Positions 1 to 6,359 of a stretch of 7,974 bases of DNA are shown piece by piece; position 1 is the stretch's first letter, and each line of letters starts with the position of its first letter. The notes beneath the pieces were generated by a model. That model searched no databases. It worked only from the letters and a program-made list of their open reading frames with translations, and was not told the DNA's origin. The DNA is from Bacillota bacterium (GTDB taxonomy: Bacteria; Bacillota; Bacilli; Alicyclobacillales; SLC66): assembly GCA_021797415.1 (NCBI GenBank), contig JAJZZT010000316.1, positions 1 to 7,974 of the forward strand, given 5' to 3'. Both the position numbers and the translations under genes were made by a program.

Positions 1-1232
1 ACCATCACGGACCCGTAGTTAATGGATCCGAGCGGCAGTCCGCCTTTCGGTGCGAGGTCCTGCAACGACACCATGTCGCTCACACCGCCTGACGTGCCCG
101 CCTGGACCGCAAAATGGGCGATGCCTCCGGAAAAAGCCACGGACGTGATCGGCGCCCCGGTCGCCGGATTGACGTACGTCCCGTAAGAAAGCGGCAAGAG
201 CGCGGCGGTTCCATTGAACCCCGCCATCCGTTGCCCCGCCGCATCGACCACCGTGGCGGTGATCACGTCCTGTTGCGTCCCGTCGGCCACAAGCAGCGAC
301 CTCGCGGCGCTCACCTGGATCGCCGCCGGCTGTTGGACTGCCGTGATCTTGTACGCGGCGGACGCGACTCCGTCAACGGTCGCGACTACCCGATAAACGC
401 CCGGGCTGGTCATGATCAGCGAATGCGTCGGCGCGATCACGATGGCGCCTGCGGGAGTCCCCTGAACAGCGTACGACACCTGCGCATGCGCAGGCACTGA
501 CGCGATTCGTCCCGTCGCCGTGCGCAGCGAGACGGTCAGAGGAACAATGGCAGTGGCGTCTACGACCTGGCTCTTGCTGGACACGACGGGTACATCGCCT
601 TTCGGCAGCAGTGTGCCGTCCATCCACGCCAGCATGTTGTACAGCACGATGGCCGCGCTCGCGCGATTGAGAGCTGCGGTCGCAGACTGCTTCACGCCGC
701 GGAAGATCCCCGCGTTATCCGCATACTGCAAAGGCAGCACGCCCGCTGGCAGATGCAGGCGTCCGGCGCGCTCCATCGCACTGACAAACAGCGCGGCGGC
801 GCCCTGGCGCGTCACGGCCGCATTGGCCCCGAAGCGTCCGCCTGTTTTCGCCCCCTGTTTGCCCGCGGGAGTGAGCCACCCGGCGCTCACGGCGGCGCCG
901 ATGTAGGAAAAGAGCCAACTGCCAGGCGGAACATCGGAAAAGTACGTTCTGGACTTCGAACGCGGACCGACATGCGTGGTATTCTGCGCAACCGCCATGA
1001 AATAGACGAGAAATTCGCCGCGCGTGATGACGTCATTCGGGCGAAATGTCCCATTGGAAAACCCGTGCAGGTAACCATCCTCCGAGAGGGTGACAATCTG
1101 ATTCGCCCCATATGCGCCCGCCGCAACATCCGTGTAGAGCGCGTTGCCCGCCACAGCTCCGTAGGCAGGAGAAAGCAGGGACCCAAAAACCAGCAGGGCG
1201 CTTGCCGCACCTGTCGAAAATCGCTTCACCAT
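1..1232 (-). CDS. Secreted S-layer-homology (SLH) protein with Ig-like domains, C-terminus outside window
   Basis: The frame is open from 1232 to the left edge (about 410 codons, no stop), so the 3' end is missing. The N-terminus is a signal peptide: MVKRF, a hydrophobic stretch (residues 9-22), then a likely cleavage site near PAYGAVA. Residues 32-82 form SLH repeat 1 (YTDVAAGAYGANQIVTL, then GFSNGTFRPNDVITRGEF). Residues 97-152 form SLH 2 (YFSDVPPGSWLFSYI, VTRQGAAALF). Residues 168-204 form a degenerate SLH 3 (YADN, LNRASAAIVLYNML). After these come beta-rich segments; residues 303-345 resemble invasin/Big_1 Ig-like repeats (LLVADGTQQDVITATVVDA). SLH domains in known proteins bind secondary cell-wall polymers, so this should be a wall-anchored surface protein. 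A GGAGG lies 4 nt before the ATG and 7 nt before the next codon, GTG (1229), so the start may be either. It lies 25 bp behind the permease gene with no terminator between, so it is probably co-transcribed with the exporter. The exact role is unknown. Confidence 0.88.
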   Translation of the reverse strand, partial: MVKRFSTGAASALLVFGSLLSPAYGAVAGNALYTDVAAGAYGANQIVTLSEDGYLHGFSNGTFRPNDVITRGEFLVYFMAVAQNTTHVGPRSKSRTYFSDVPPGSWLFSYIGAAVSAGWLTPAGKQGAKTGGRFGANAAVTRQGAAALFVSAMERAGRLHLPAGVLPLQYADNAGIFRGVKQSATAALNRASAAIVLYNMLAWMDGTLLPKGDVPVVSSKSQVVDATAIVPLTVSLRTATGRIASVPAHAQVSYAVQGTPAGAIVIAPTHSLIMTSPGVYRVVATVDGVASAAYKITAVQQPAAIQVSAARSLLVADGTQQDVITATVVDAAGQRMAGFNGTAALLPLSYGTYVNPATGAPITSVAFSGGIAHFAVQAGTSGGVSDMVSLQDLAPKGGLPLGSINYGSVM

Positions 1233-1257
1233 AGCCCCTCCATCCGGACCCTCAGTG

Positions 1258-2481
1258 TCATTCATACCGCAGAGCGTCGATCGTATTGAGATTGGCCGCC
1301 TTGCGCGCAGGATAGAGTCCGAACACCACTCCTACGACAAGCGAGAAACCAATCGAGTAGAGCACGGGCGCAAGCGTGACCAGATTGCCCATATGAGTGA
1401 GACGCCCCGCGAGTTCTGAACCGCCCACGCCGAGCAGCAGACCGCCGATGAGAGCGCCAGTCACGCTGAGCGTCACCGCCTCCATGAGAAACTGCAGCAA
1501 AATGGCGCCCCGCGTGGCGCCGACAGCCCGCCTGATGCCGATCTCCCTGGTTCGTTCGGTCACGGACGCGAGCATGATGTTCATGATGCCGATGCCCCCG
1601 ACAACGAGCGAAATCGCCGCCACGCCCGTCAAAATCTCTGTAAGCAATTGCGTGGTCGAGCTGAGGACGCTGAGCGTCGTCGCCTGATTGAAAATCTGGA
1701 AGTCGCTCACCTGACTTGCGCTCAGGTGATGCAAGAAGCGCAGCGTGGACGTGATCTCCTGTTCGACCTGGTTCATCACGGCGGGCGATTGCGCGGAGAC
1801 CAGTATGGAACCGACGGACGACGAGCCGGAAAACTCATTCATCGCCGTCGTGATCGGGATCTCAATGTTGTCATTGGGATTTTGGAAGCCGGTGGAATTC
1901 TGTGTGGACAACACGCCGATGACCGTGAACGGGATCTGCCTGATGTCAATCGTCGCGCCAATCGGACTTGCGCCCGTGCCGGCGAACAGAATCTGTGCAA
2001 TATCACTGCCAAGAACCGCCACATTCGCGCCGTCCTTCACGTTTTGCGCGGTCAGGTAACTCCCTTGCGCAAGCGCAAGGCCTTTCATCGCCGCATACTG
2101 GCCCGATGTGCCCTGCACGGTGACCGAGTCGTTGTTGGCGTCGTACACAACCTGTGTGTTGCTCTGCACCAACGGCGAGACGTACGCCACCCCTGGATCG
2201 TTTTGCGCAATCTGCTGCGCATCTGCGTACGTCAGCGTGCTGGAACTGCCGAGTCCGAGTTGCACGCCCCTAACACCGGCTGCGCCGGGAGAGATGGTCA
2301 ACAGGTTGGTTCCAAGCGACTCGATCTGCTTTGTGATCCCGATCGTCTCCGCCTGTCCCAGGGCTGACAGAGCGATGACGGACGCGACACCGATGATGAT
2401 GCCGAGCATCGTCAGACCGGACCGCATCTTGTTGGCGGCAATGCTGCGCAAGGCGATCCGCAGCGTATCAACCACACTCAC
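1258..2481 (-). CDS. MacB/FtsX-type ABC transporter permease
   Basis: A 407-residue membrane subunit of a type VII (MacB-fold) ABC system. Residues 20-42 form TM1 (MRSGLTMLGIIIGVASVIAL). Residues about 43-275 form the large extracytoplasmic MacB_PCD-like domain. Residues about 278-305, 325-352 and 368-390 form TM2-TM4 of the FtsX domain. Family hallmarks are visible: ERTREIGIRRAVGA (309-322) after TM2 and YPARKAANLNTIDALRYE at the C-terminus. The length is usual for stand-alone MacB-type permeases; the ATPase is a separate gene. The start is GTG, with AAGGAGGT 9 nt upstream, and it overlaps the ATPase stop in a GTGA tetranucleotide, implying translational coupling. In the family, such permeases do not form a channel but transmit ATPase movement to periplasmic or extracellular partners to expel lipophilic compounds, peptides or lipoproteins. 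The substrate here cannot be read from the sequence. Confidence 0.95.
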   Translation of the reverse strand: MSVVDTLRIALRSIAANKMRSGLTMLGIIIGVASVIALSALGQAETIGITKQIESLGTNLLTISPGAAGVRGVQLGLGSSSTLTYADAQQIAQNDPGVAYVSPLVQSNTQVVYDANNDSVTVQGTSGQYAAMKGLALAQGSYLTAQNVKDGANVAVLGSDIAQILFAGTGASPIGATIDIRQIPFTVIGVLSTQNSTGFQNPNDNIEIPITTAMNEFSGSSSVGSILVSAQSPAVMNQVEQEITSTLRFLHHLSASQVSDFQIFNQATTLSVLSSTTQLLTEILTGVAAISLVVGGIGIMNIMLASVTERTREIGIRRAVGATRGAILLQFLMEAVTLSVTGALIGGLLLGVGGSELAGRLTHMGNLVTLAPVLYSIGFSLVVGVVFGLYPARKAANLNTIDALRYE

Positions 2482-3179
2482 GCGTGCGCGACCTCCTTGC
2501 GAGCCGAATCCGCCTCCAACTGCCCGTCGCGAAAACGAATCACGCGATGCGCGCGCTGTCCGACATCCGGTTCATGTGTGACGAGAATGACCGTGTTGCC
2601 CTGCGCATGCAATTCCTCAAAGAGTTCGAGAATTTCTGCGGTTGTGCGACTGTCCAGGGCGCCGGTCGGCTCGTCCGCCAAAAGCAGGGCCGGACGGTTG
2701 ACCAGCGCGCGCGCAATCGACACCCGCTGCTGCTGACCGCCGGACAGTTCATTCGGGCGGTTCGCCAGGCGGTGTCCAAGGCCCACGCGCTCCAGGGCGG
2801 CAATCGCCAATTTCCTGCGTTCTTTGCGTGCCACGCCCGCGTACATCATGGGCAATTCGACATTCTCGAAAGCGGACGTGCGCGCCAGCAAATTGAACTG
2901 CTGAAAGACGAATCCGATTTTCCGATTGCGCAACTCCGCCAATTCCCTGTCATTCATCTGCGACACCACATGTCCATCCAATTTGTACGATCCGCGAGAG
3001 GGGCGATCCAGGCAGCCAATGACGTTCATGGCGGTCGTCTTGCCTGAACCGGACGGGCCCATGATCGCCACAAATTCTCCTTGGGCAATGGTGAAATTGA
3101 CTCCGTCCAGCGCCCTCACCAGCTCGCCGCCGATCCAGTACTCACGCACGACGTCGGACATCTCAATCAGTGCACTCAC
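2478..3179 (-). CDS. MacB/LolD-type ABC transporter ATP-binding protein
   Basis: A 233-residue ABC ATPase that should power the neighbouring permease from the cytoplasm. All catalytic motifs are present: Walker A GPSGSGKTT (41-49), Q-loop Gln93 in FVFQQFNLL, signature LSGGQQQR (145-152), Walker B LLLADE with catalytic Glu170, D-loop GALDS (173-177) and H-loop His202 (VTHEP). The GCLDRPSRGSY segment and overall length match the LolD/MacB/SalX export branch. The start is GTG, with GGAGG 8 nt upstream. The downstream Met7 has no comparable ribosome site and would remove the first strand of the fold. The gap to the upstream adaptor gene is 34 bp without a terminator, and the stop overlaps the permease start. 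It is complete with no missing residue. The family assignment is very secure; the substrate is unknown. Confidence 0.96.
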   Translation of the reverse strand: MSALIEMSDVVREYWIGGELVRALDGVNFTIAQGEFVAIMGPSGSGKTTAMNVIGCLDRPSRGSYKLDGHVVSQMNDRELAELRNRKIGFVFQQFNLLARTSAFENVELPMMYAGVARKERRKLAIAALERVGLGHRLANRPNELSGGQQQRVSIARALVNRPALLLADEPTGALDSRTTAEILELFEELHAQGNTVILVTHEPDVGQRAHRVIRFRDGQLEADSARKEVAHA

Positions 3180-3213
3180 GCCGGCATCCTCCGTTTATCC
3201 CTGTCATTCGCGG

Positions 3214-5373
3214 TCAACCCCCAAACAGACCGCCGCCGAGACCGCGCCCGCCAAAGCCGCGGCCTCCGCCGCCGCCCCCTGCGGCGCCTTGACCGGCGCC
3301 CGTTCCGCTCGCGGCGCTCGCAGCGCTCGCAGGCGGCACGAGCAGAATTTTCTCGCCAGCGCGCAGTCCGCTCACCACTTGTACAGTCGAGACGCCCTGC
3401 AGACCGACTTGCACCGGTTGAAAGTAGACGTTATTGCCATAAGGAGTCCGCGGCCCGCGAATACCGCCGGTACCACCGCCGCCTGCAAATCCTGCGCCGC
3501 CGCCTGCAAATCCTCCGCCTCCAAAGCCCTTGCCGCGACTTCCCGCAGCGCCCGCGCCGCCACCAAAGAATCGTCGCCTGCCCCCCGCCCGGGCCGCGGG
3601 CGCCTTGCCCACCACGTAGACGCCCTGGATCGAGCCAAACTGGACCAATGAAATCGGATTGACCACCACGGTGTGGTTCACGGTTTTCGTTGAGATCACC
3701 CCATCCGCGGTCATCCCGGGTTGCAATTCGCCGTTTACGTTGTGAACATTGGCGAGGACCGTATATTCCGTCACGTTCGACACGATGGCGGGCGTCGGGT
3801 AAACCTGCGTGATGGTTCCGTCAAACGTCTGTCCAGGATACGCCGTCGCCGTCACAGCCACCTTATCGCCTTTCCGTACGGAACCGATTTCCGATTCCGG
3901 CACCTGGATATTCAGTTGCAGACTCCCTTGCGTCGCCTGCTGGACCGTGACGAGCGTCGCACCGCCGCCAATCGACTCGCCAACCATCCCGCTCACCTGC
4001 GTCACAACGCCTGAAATAGGAGACTTGAGCACCATGTCTGCGATGGCAAGCTCCGCCGTGTCTAACTGAGCCGTGGCGGACATGAGCGATCCCTGCGCGC
4101 TTTGCACCGCAGCCTTGGCCTGGATGATCGTCGCCGCGCTTGGTGGCTGGACGGTCTCGCGCAAGGCTGCGACCGCACCCTGCACTCCTGCCTGCGCCTG
4201 TGCGACAGCATTTTGCGCACTGCTTACCTGCTGCTGCTGTGCGATGCGGTCGTTGTAGATCGCGCGCGTCACGGCCAGGCTCGCGACAGCGGCCTGATAC
4301 TGCACCTCGGACTGGTGCAGACTGACTTGAGCCAGATCATATGCATTTTGCGCGATCTTTGCCGCCGTCGTCCCGCTCGACGGCTGTGCATCGGCAAGCG
4401 CCTTCTCGGCATTCACGAGCGCAGCCTGTGCATTCTGCACGGCCGACTGGTTCTGAATCAGTGCGCCCTGTCCTCCGTTCAGGCCCTGTTGCGCTTGACG
4501 CACCGCTCCCTCATCAGTCTGGATTTGCGTCGCCGACGCCTTGTTCTGGACATCATTGGCCAAATTCTGCTGCGCCACCTGAAGCGATTGCTGCAAAATC
4601 GCCAGGTTCGACTGCGCCAGCGCCAACTGTTGATTGGCCGCGCCAACTGCCTGTTGCGCCAAGGTCACGTCATTTCTCAAGACACTGATGTCCTGCGGCG
4701 TGCTCCCATTTAATGTGGCGGTCTCCTGCAATTTCTCCTTTTGCAAGTTGACCCGCGCAACTTGCAGCGCTGCCTGTTGCTCCGTCACCGCATCCTGTGC
4801 GCTCACCAACTGCTGCTTCGAGCTCGCGCGATCATTGTAGAGCGCGATGTCATACTTCAACTGTTGCTCTGCGCCGCTCAAGGAAACACGCGACTTCGTC
4901 ACATTCGCCTGCGCCGCCGCAATCGTGGCCGGAGTCGCCGGCTGTTCGGTCTGAGTCAATTTCGCTTCGGCTTGCGTCAGATTGGCTTGCGCCTGCATGA
5001 CGCCGGCTCGCGCCGCCATAACCTGAATCCGTTGCGACGCATCATCAAGGGTGGCAAGCACTTGTCCGCGTCCCACAGTTTGACCGACCTGCGCGTTTAC
5101 GGTCTGCAAGACTCCACTCCCGCCGTTAAAACCGAGCGTCAGCACCGTCGGCGCCTGAACAGTTGCGCTCGCTCCGACAGTCTGCGTTACGTTGCCGTAC
5201 CCTACCTGATATATATTGGCGGCCGGAACCGTCTCCGCCGCGGGATGCGCCCGCGCGTACACGAATGCGGCGCCGCCGGCCGCCACAACGAGCGCGATCC
5301 CGCCGTACATCCACCGCCTCCTGCCTGTTCTGGACCGCGACGATACACTCTGCGGCTGGATGACTGTGCTCAC
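3214..5373 (-). CDS. Very long HlyD/MacA-type membrane-fusion (periplasmic adaptor-like) protein
   Basis: A 719-residue adaptor of the ABC exporter; ordinary members have roughly 350-450 residues. Order: basic N-terminus, membrane anchor 22-40 (WMYGGIALVVAAGGAAFVYA), first half of the barrel-sandwich (lipoyl-like) domain about 76-110 (GQTVGRGQVLATLDD), Gln/Ala-rich coiled coil about 118-446, second lipoyl half 446-478 (VLKSPISGVVTQVSGMVGE), beta-barrel about 483-563 and a membrane-proximal domain from about 564. The last is interrupted by a Gly-rich insert (595-644), resumes (VYFQPVQVGLQG) and ends in a Gly-rich tail (685-719). The coiled coil seems to hold three hairpin repeats with tips near 179, 272 and 373. 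Start choice: GTG at 5373 has GGGGG 7 nt upstream and, like the two next genes, begins GTG-AGC/AGT. The frame also allows GTG at 5409 or ATG at 5406 (731 or 730 aa), but neither has a good ribosome site. As first gene it lies nearest the divergent promoter region. The family call is secure; the start is less so. Confidence 0.9.
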   Translation of the reverse strand: MSTVIQPQSVSSRSRTGRRRWMYGGIALVVAAGGAAFVYARAHPAAETVPAANIYQVGYGNVTQTVGASATVQAPTVLTLGFNGGSGVLQTVNAQVGQTVGRGQVLATLDDASQRIQVMAARAGVMQAQANLTQAEAKLTQTEQPATPATIAAAQANVTKSRVSLSGAEQQLKYDIALYNDRASSKQQLVSAQDAVTEQQAALQVARVNLQKEKLQETATLNGSTPQDISVLRNDVTLAQQAVGAANQQLALAQSNLAILQQSLQVAQQNLANDVQNKASATQIQTDEGAVRQAQQGLNGGQGALIQNQSAVQNAQAALVNAEKALADAQPSSGTTAAKIAQNAYDLAQVSLHQSEVQYQAAVASLAVTRAIYNDRIAQQQQVSSAQNAVAQAQAGVQGAVAALRETVQPPSAATIIQAKAAVQSAQGSLMSATAQLDTAELAIADMVLKSPISGVVTQVSGMVGESIGGGATLVTVQQATQGSLQLNIQVPESEIGSVRKGDKVAVTATAYPGQTFDGTITQVYPTPAIVSNVTEYTVLANVHNVNGELQPGMTADGVISTKTVNHTVVVNPISLVQFGSIQGVYVVGKAPAARAGGRRRFFGGGAGAAGSRGKGFGGGGFAGGGAGFAGGGGTGGIRGPRTPYGNNVYFQPVQVGLQGVSTVQVVSGLRAGEKILLVPPASAASAASGTGAGQGAAGGGGGGRGFGGRGLGGGLFGG
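3476..3514 (-). repeat. 21-bp tandem repeat coding for Gly-Phe-Ala-Gly units
   Basis: Two copies of an 18-base block (3476-3493 and 3497-3514 on the plus strand, CCGCCGCCTGCAAATCCT) repeat with a 21-bp period. Within the adaptor gene this gives two seven-residue units, GFAGGGA and GFAGGGG, preserving frame. This looks like recent slippage expansion inside the glycine-rich insert. Confidence 0.8.
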
Positions 5374-5469
5374 ACGATAACCCCCGTTGCGCCTGATCGA
5401 ACGCATCACGTCTGCGCGTAAGATCTTTTACCGCATCATTAGAACATGGCCTGCTCAAATTTTGCTTCA

Positions 5470-5501
5470 ATTATATGGAATATTTTTCCCAGTAGAGTCA
5501 A
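5470..5501 (-). promoter_or_regulatory. Candidate promoter of the exporter operon (close)
   Basis: On the minus strand a perfect TATAAT (plus 5470-5475) is preceded by TTGACT (plus 5496-5501), but the spacer is 20 nt rather than the ideal 17. The spacer contains an imperfect dyad, TGGGAAAAATATTCCA. Transcription would begin near 5463, leaving a leader of about 90 nt before the GTG at 5373. This is motif matching by eye. The long spacer suggests that the promoter needs an activator. Confidence 0.4.
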
Positions 5502-5523
5502 TCGGTATTTTCATTGCCGTTCG

Positions 5524-5570
5524 TAAAAAAACCTGTTCAAAAAGAGGTCAACCCTGACTCCTTTTTGAAC
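5524..5570 (-). terminator. Hairpin plus T7 tract (terminator-like) on the minus strand
   Basis: Read on the minus strand, arms at 5555-5570 and 5535-5550 pair: ten base pairs GTTCAAAAAG/CTTTTTGAAC, one G-U, one A-C mismatch, then four more pairs closing a GGGT loop. Three bases (AGG) and seven T (plus 5524-5530) follow. This is the layout of an intrinsic terminator, yet it lies upstream of the exporter genes. It could stop leftward transcripts that start upstream, or act as an attenuator for a distal promoter. If only the close promoter at 5470-5501 is used, it is not in the operon leader. Confidence 0.5.
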
Positions 5571-5590
5571 AACCTCTTTTTGAACTGCCT
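5535..5590. repeat. Three-arm inverted and tandem repeat between divergent genes
   Basis: The arm GTTCAAAAAGAGGT (5535-5548) has an exact inverted match at 5572-5585 and an imperfect one at 5555-5570. The two right-hand arms are themselves a 15-bp tandem repeat, CTTTTTGAACAACCT (5561-5575) and CTTTTTGAACTGCCT (5576-5590), differing at two bases. One left arm can therefore pair with either of two right arms. It lies between the divergent promoter candidates. It may be a regulatory hairpin, a protein-binding site or a copy of a dispersed short repeat family; the sequence alone does not decide. Confidence 0.75.
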
Positions 5591-5598
5591 CTAAAAGT

Positions 5599-5630
5599 TT
5601 AAGCGCTCCTTAAGGCCTGGAGTGTATTAT
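5599..5630 (+). promoter_or_regulatory. Candidate promoter and OmpR-type direct-repeat site for the two-component genes
   Basis: TATTAT at 5625-5630 is a plausible -10 box on the plus strand. The -35 position has no good TTGACA match. Instead two TTAAG half-sites start at 5599 and 5610, exactly 11 bp apart, the second inside the palindrome CCTTAAGG (5608-5615). OmpR/PhoB-family regulators typically bind direct repeats spaced about one helical turn and can replace a weak -35, so autoregulation by the next gene is plausible. This is inference from spacing. Confidence 0.35.
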
Positions 5631-5653
5631 GGAAGGTGGATAAGATCGCTCAA
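5626..5653 (-). promoter_or_regulatory. Candidate distal promoter facing the exporter operon
   Basis: On the minus strand TTGAGC (plus 5648-5653) and CATAAT (plus 5626-5631) are separated by 16 nt, matching the consensus at 4/6 and 5/6 positions. A transcript from here would run through the repeat and the hairpin-T7 structure before reaching the adaptor gene. The -10 overlaps the plus-strand -10 candidate, so the two would compete. This is a weak, eye-based call. Confidence 0.3.
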
Positions 5654-5670
5654 CAGCGGGAGTGTGGAAC

Positions 5671-6357
5671 ATGAGGATTCTTCTGGTCGACGACGAACCG
5701 GCGCTGCTGTCAGCGGTGCAGCAATTGCTGCAAAGCCACCACTACACAGTGGATGTGGCGCGTGACGGAGAGCGCGGACTGGAACTGGCCATGAACAATA
5801 CCTACGACCTGTTCGTGCTCGACGTTATGCTGCCTGGCATGATGGGGTTTGAGCTGGTGGAGCGACTGCGGGGAGACCACACTTCCACTCCGATTCTCAT
5901 GCTCACGGCAAAAGATTCGATTGTGGATCGCGTGCGCGGTCTTGACATTGGAGCCGATGACTATCTTGTCAAGCCGTTTGCCATTCAGGAGTTTTTGGCG
6001 CGCGTCCGCGCCCTGACCAGGCGATCCGGAGATCTCGTTGGCACAGATTCGTTTGAGGTCGGCTGCTTTCATGTGGATCTCGTCACGCGCACGGTGTCGA
6101 TGGCCTCAGCCACACTGTCTCTCTCGTCCAAACAGTTCCAGGTGCTTGAGTTTTTTCTGCGTCATCCGAACAAAGTTTTGCCAAAAGAACTGATTCTCGA
6201 CAGAATATGGGGCATCGACACGGATGTCGGCATCGTGGAGACCTATGTGCATTTTCTACGTAAAAAGCTTGAATCTCATCTGTCCGAACATCCGATCGCA
6301 GAGCGTCCCCAGATTGAAACGTTGCGCGGCGTCGGATATCGCCTGATAGGGATCTGA
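5671..6357 (+). CDS. OmpR/PhoB-family response regulator
   Basis: A 228-residue DNA-binding regulator. The receiver domain (1-116) has acidic residues Asp7/Asp8 (LLVDDEPALL), phospho-acceptor Asp51 in FVLDVMLPG, Thr79 (MLTA) and Lys101 (LVKPF), i.e. a full phosphorylation site. Residues about 126-228 are a winged-helix domain with LSSKQFQVLEFFLRHPN, VETYVHFLRKKLE and the terminal RGVGYRL wing motif. Start: ATG at 5671 has GGGAG 8 nt upstream and begins directly at MRILLVDDE, as in the family. A GTG at 5662 would add only MWN and would lie over the ribosome site. The kinase begins 2 bp after its stop, and the exporter operon is divergent, so that operon and its own promoter are the probable targets. 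An 11-bp-spaced TTAAG repeat upstream fits autoregulation. Confidence 0.95.
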   Translation: MRILLVDDEPALLSAVQQLLQSHHYTVDVARDGERGLELAMNNTYDLFVLDVMLPGMMGFELVERLRGDHTSTPILMLTAKDSIVDRVRGLDIGADDYLVKPFAIQEFLARVRALTRRSGDLVGTDSFEVGCFHVDLVTRTVSMASATLSLSSKQFQVLEFFLRHPNKVLPKELILDRIWGIDTDVGIVETYVHFLRKKLESHLSEHPIAERPQIETLRGVGYRLIGI

Positions 6358-6359
6358 CA

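Noticed and set aside
373..1210. Several short frames in the SLH region on both strands, suggesting a broken gene
   Set aside because: The correct minus-strand frame from 1232 to the window edge translates without any stop and gives SLH and Ig-like domains, so the gene is intact within the window.
3237..3600. CRISPR-like repeats suggested by recurring CCGCC/CCTCC blocks
   Set aside because: The repeats are coding glycine codons in the adaptor gene, irregular in spacing and without unique spacers.
3081..3662. Long open frames on the plus strand opposite the exporter genes
   Set aside because: They are Arg/Pro-rich readings antisense to clear adaptor, ATPase and permease genes, typical of GC-rich DNA, with no recognisable domain or ribosome site.
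5376..5463. Possible riboswitch or structured leader of the exporter operon
   Set aside because: Only short palindromes (such as AAGATCTT) are present and no known aptamer core or terminator follows within the leader.
5535..5590. Insertion-sequence end
   Set aside because: No transposase remnant, no flanking target duplication and no second end are visible in the window; a short dispersed repeat remains possible.
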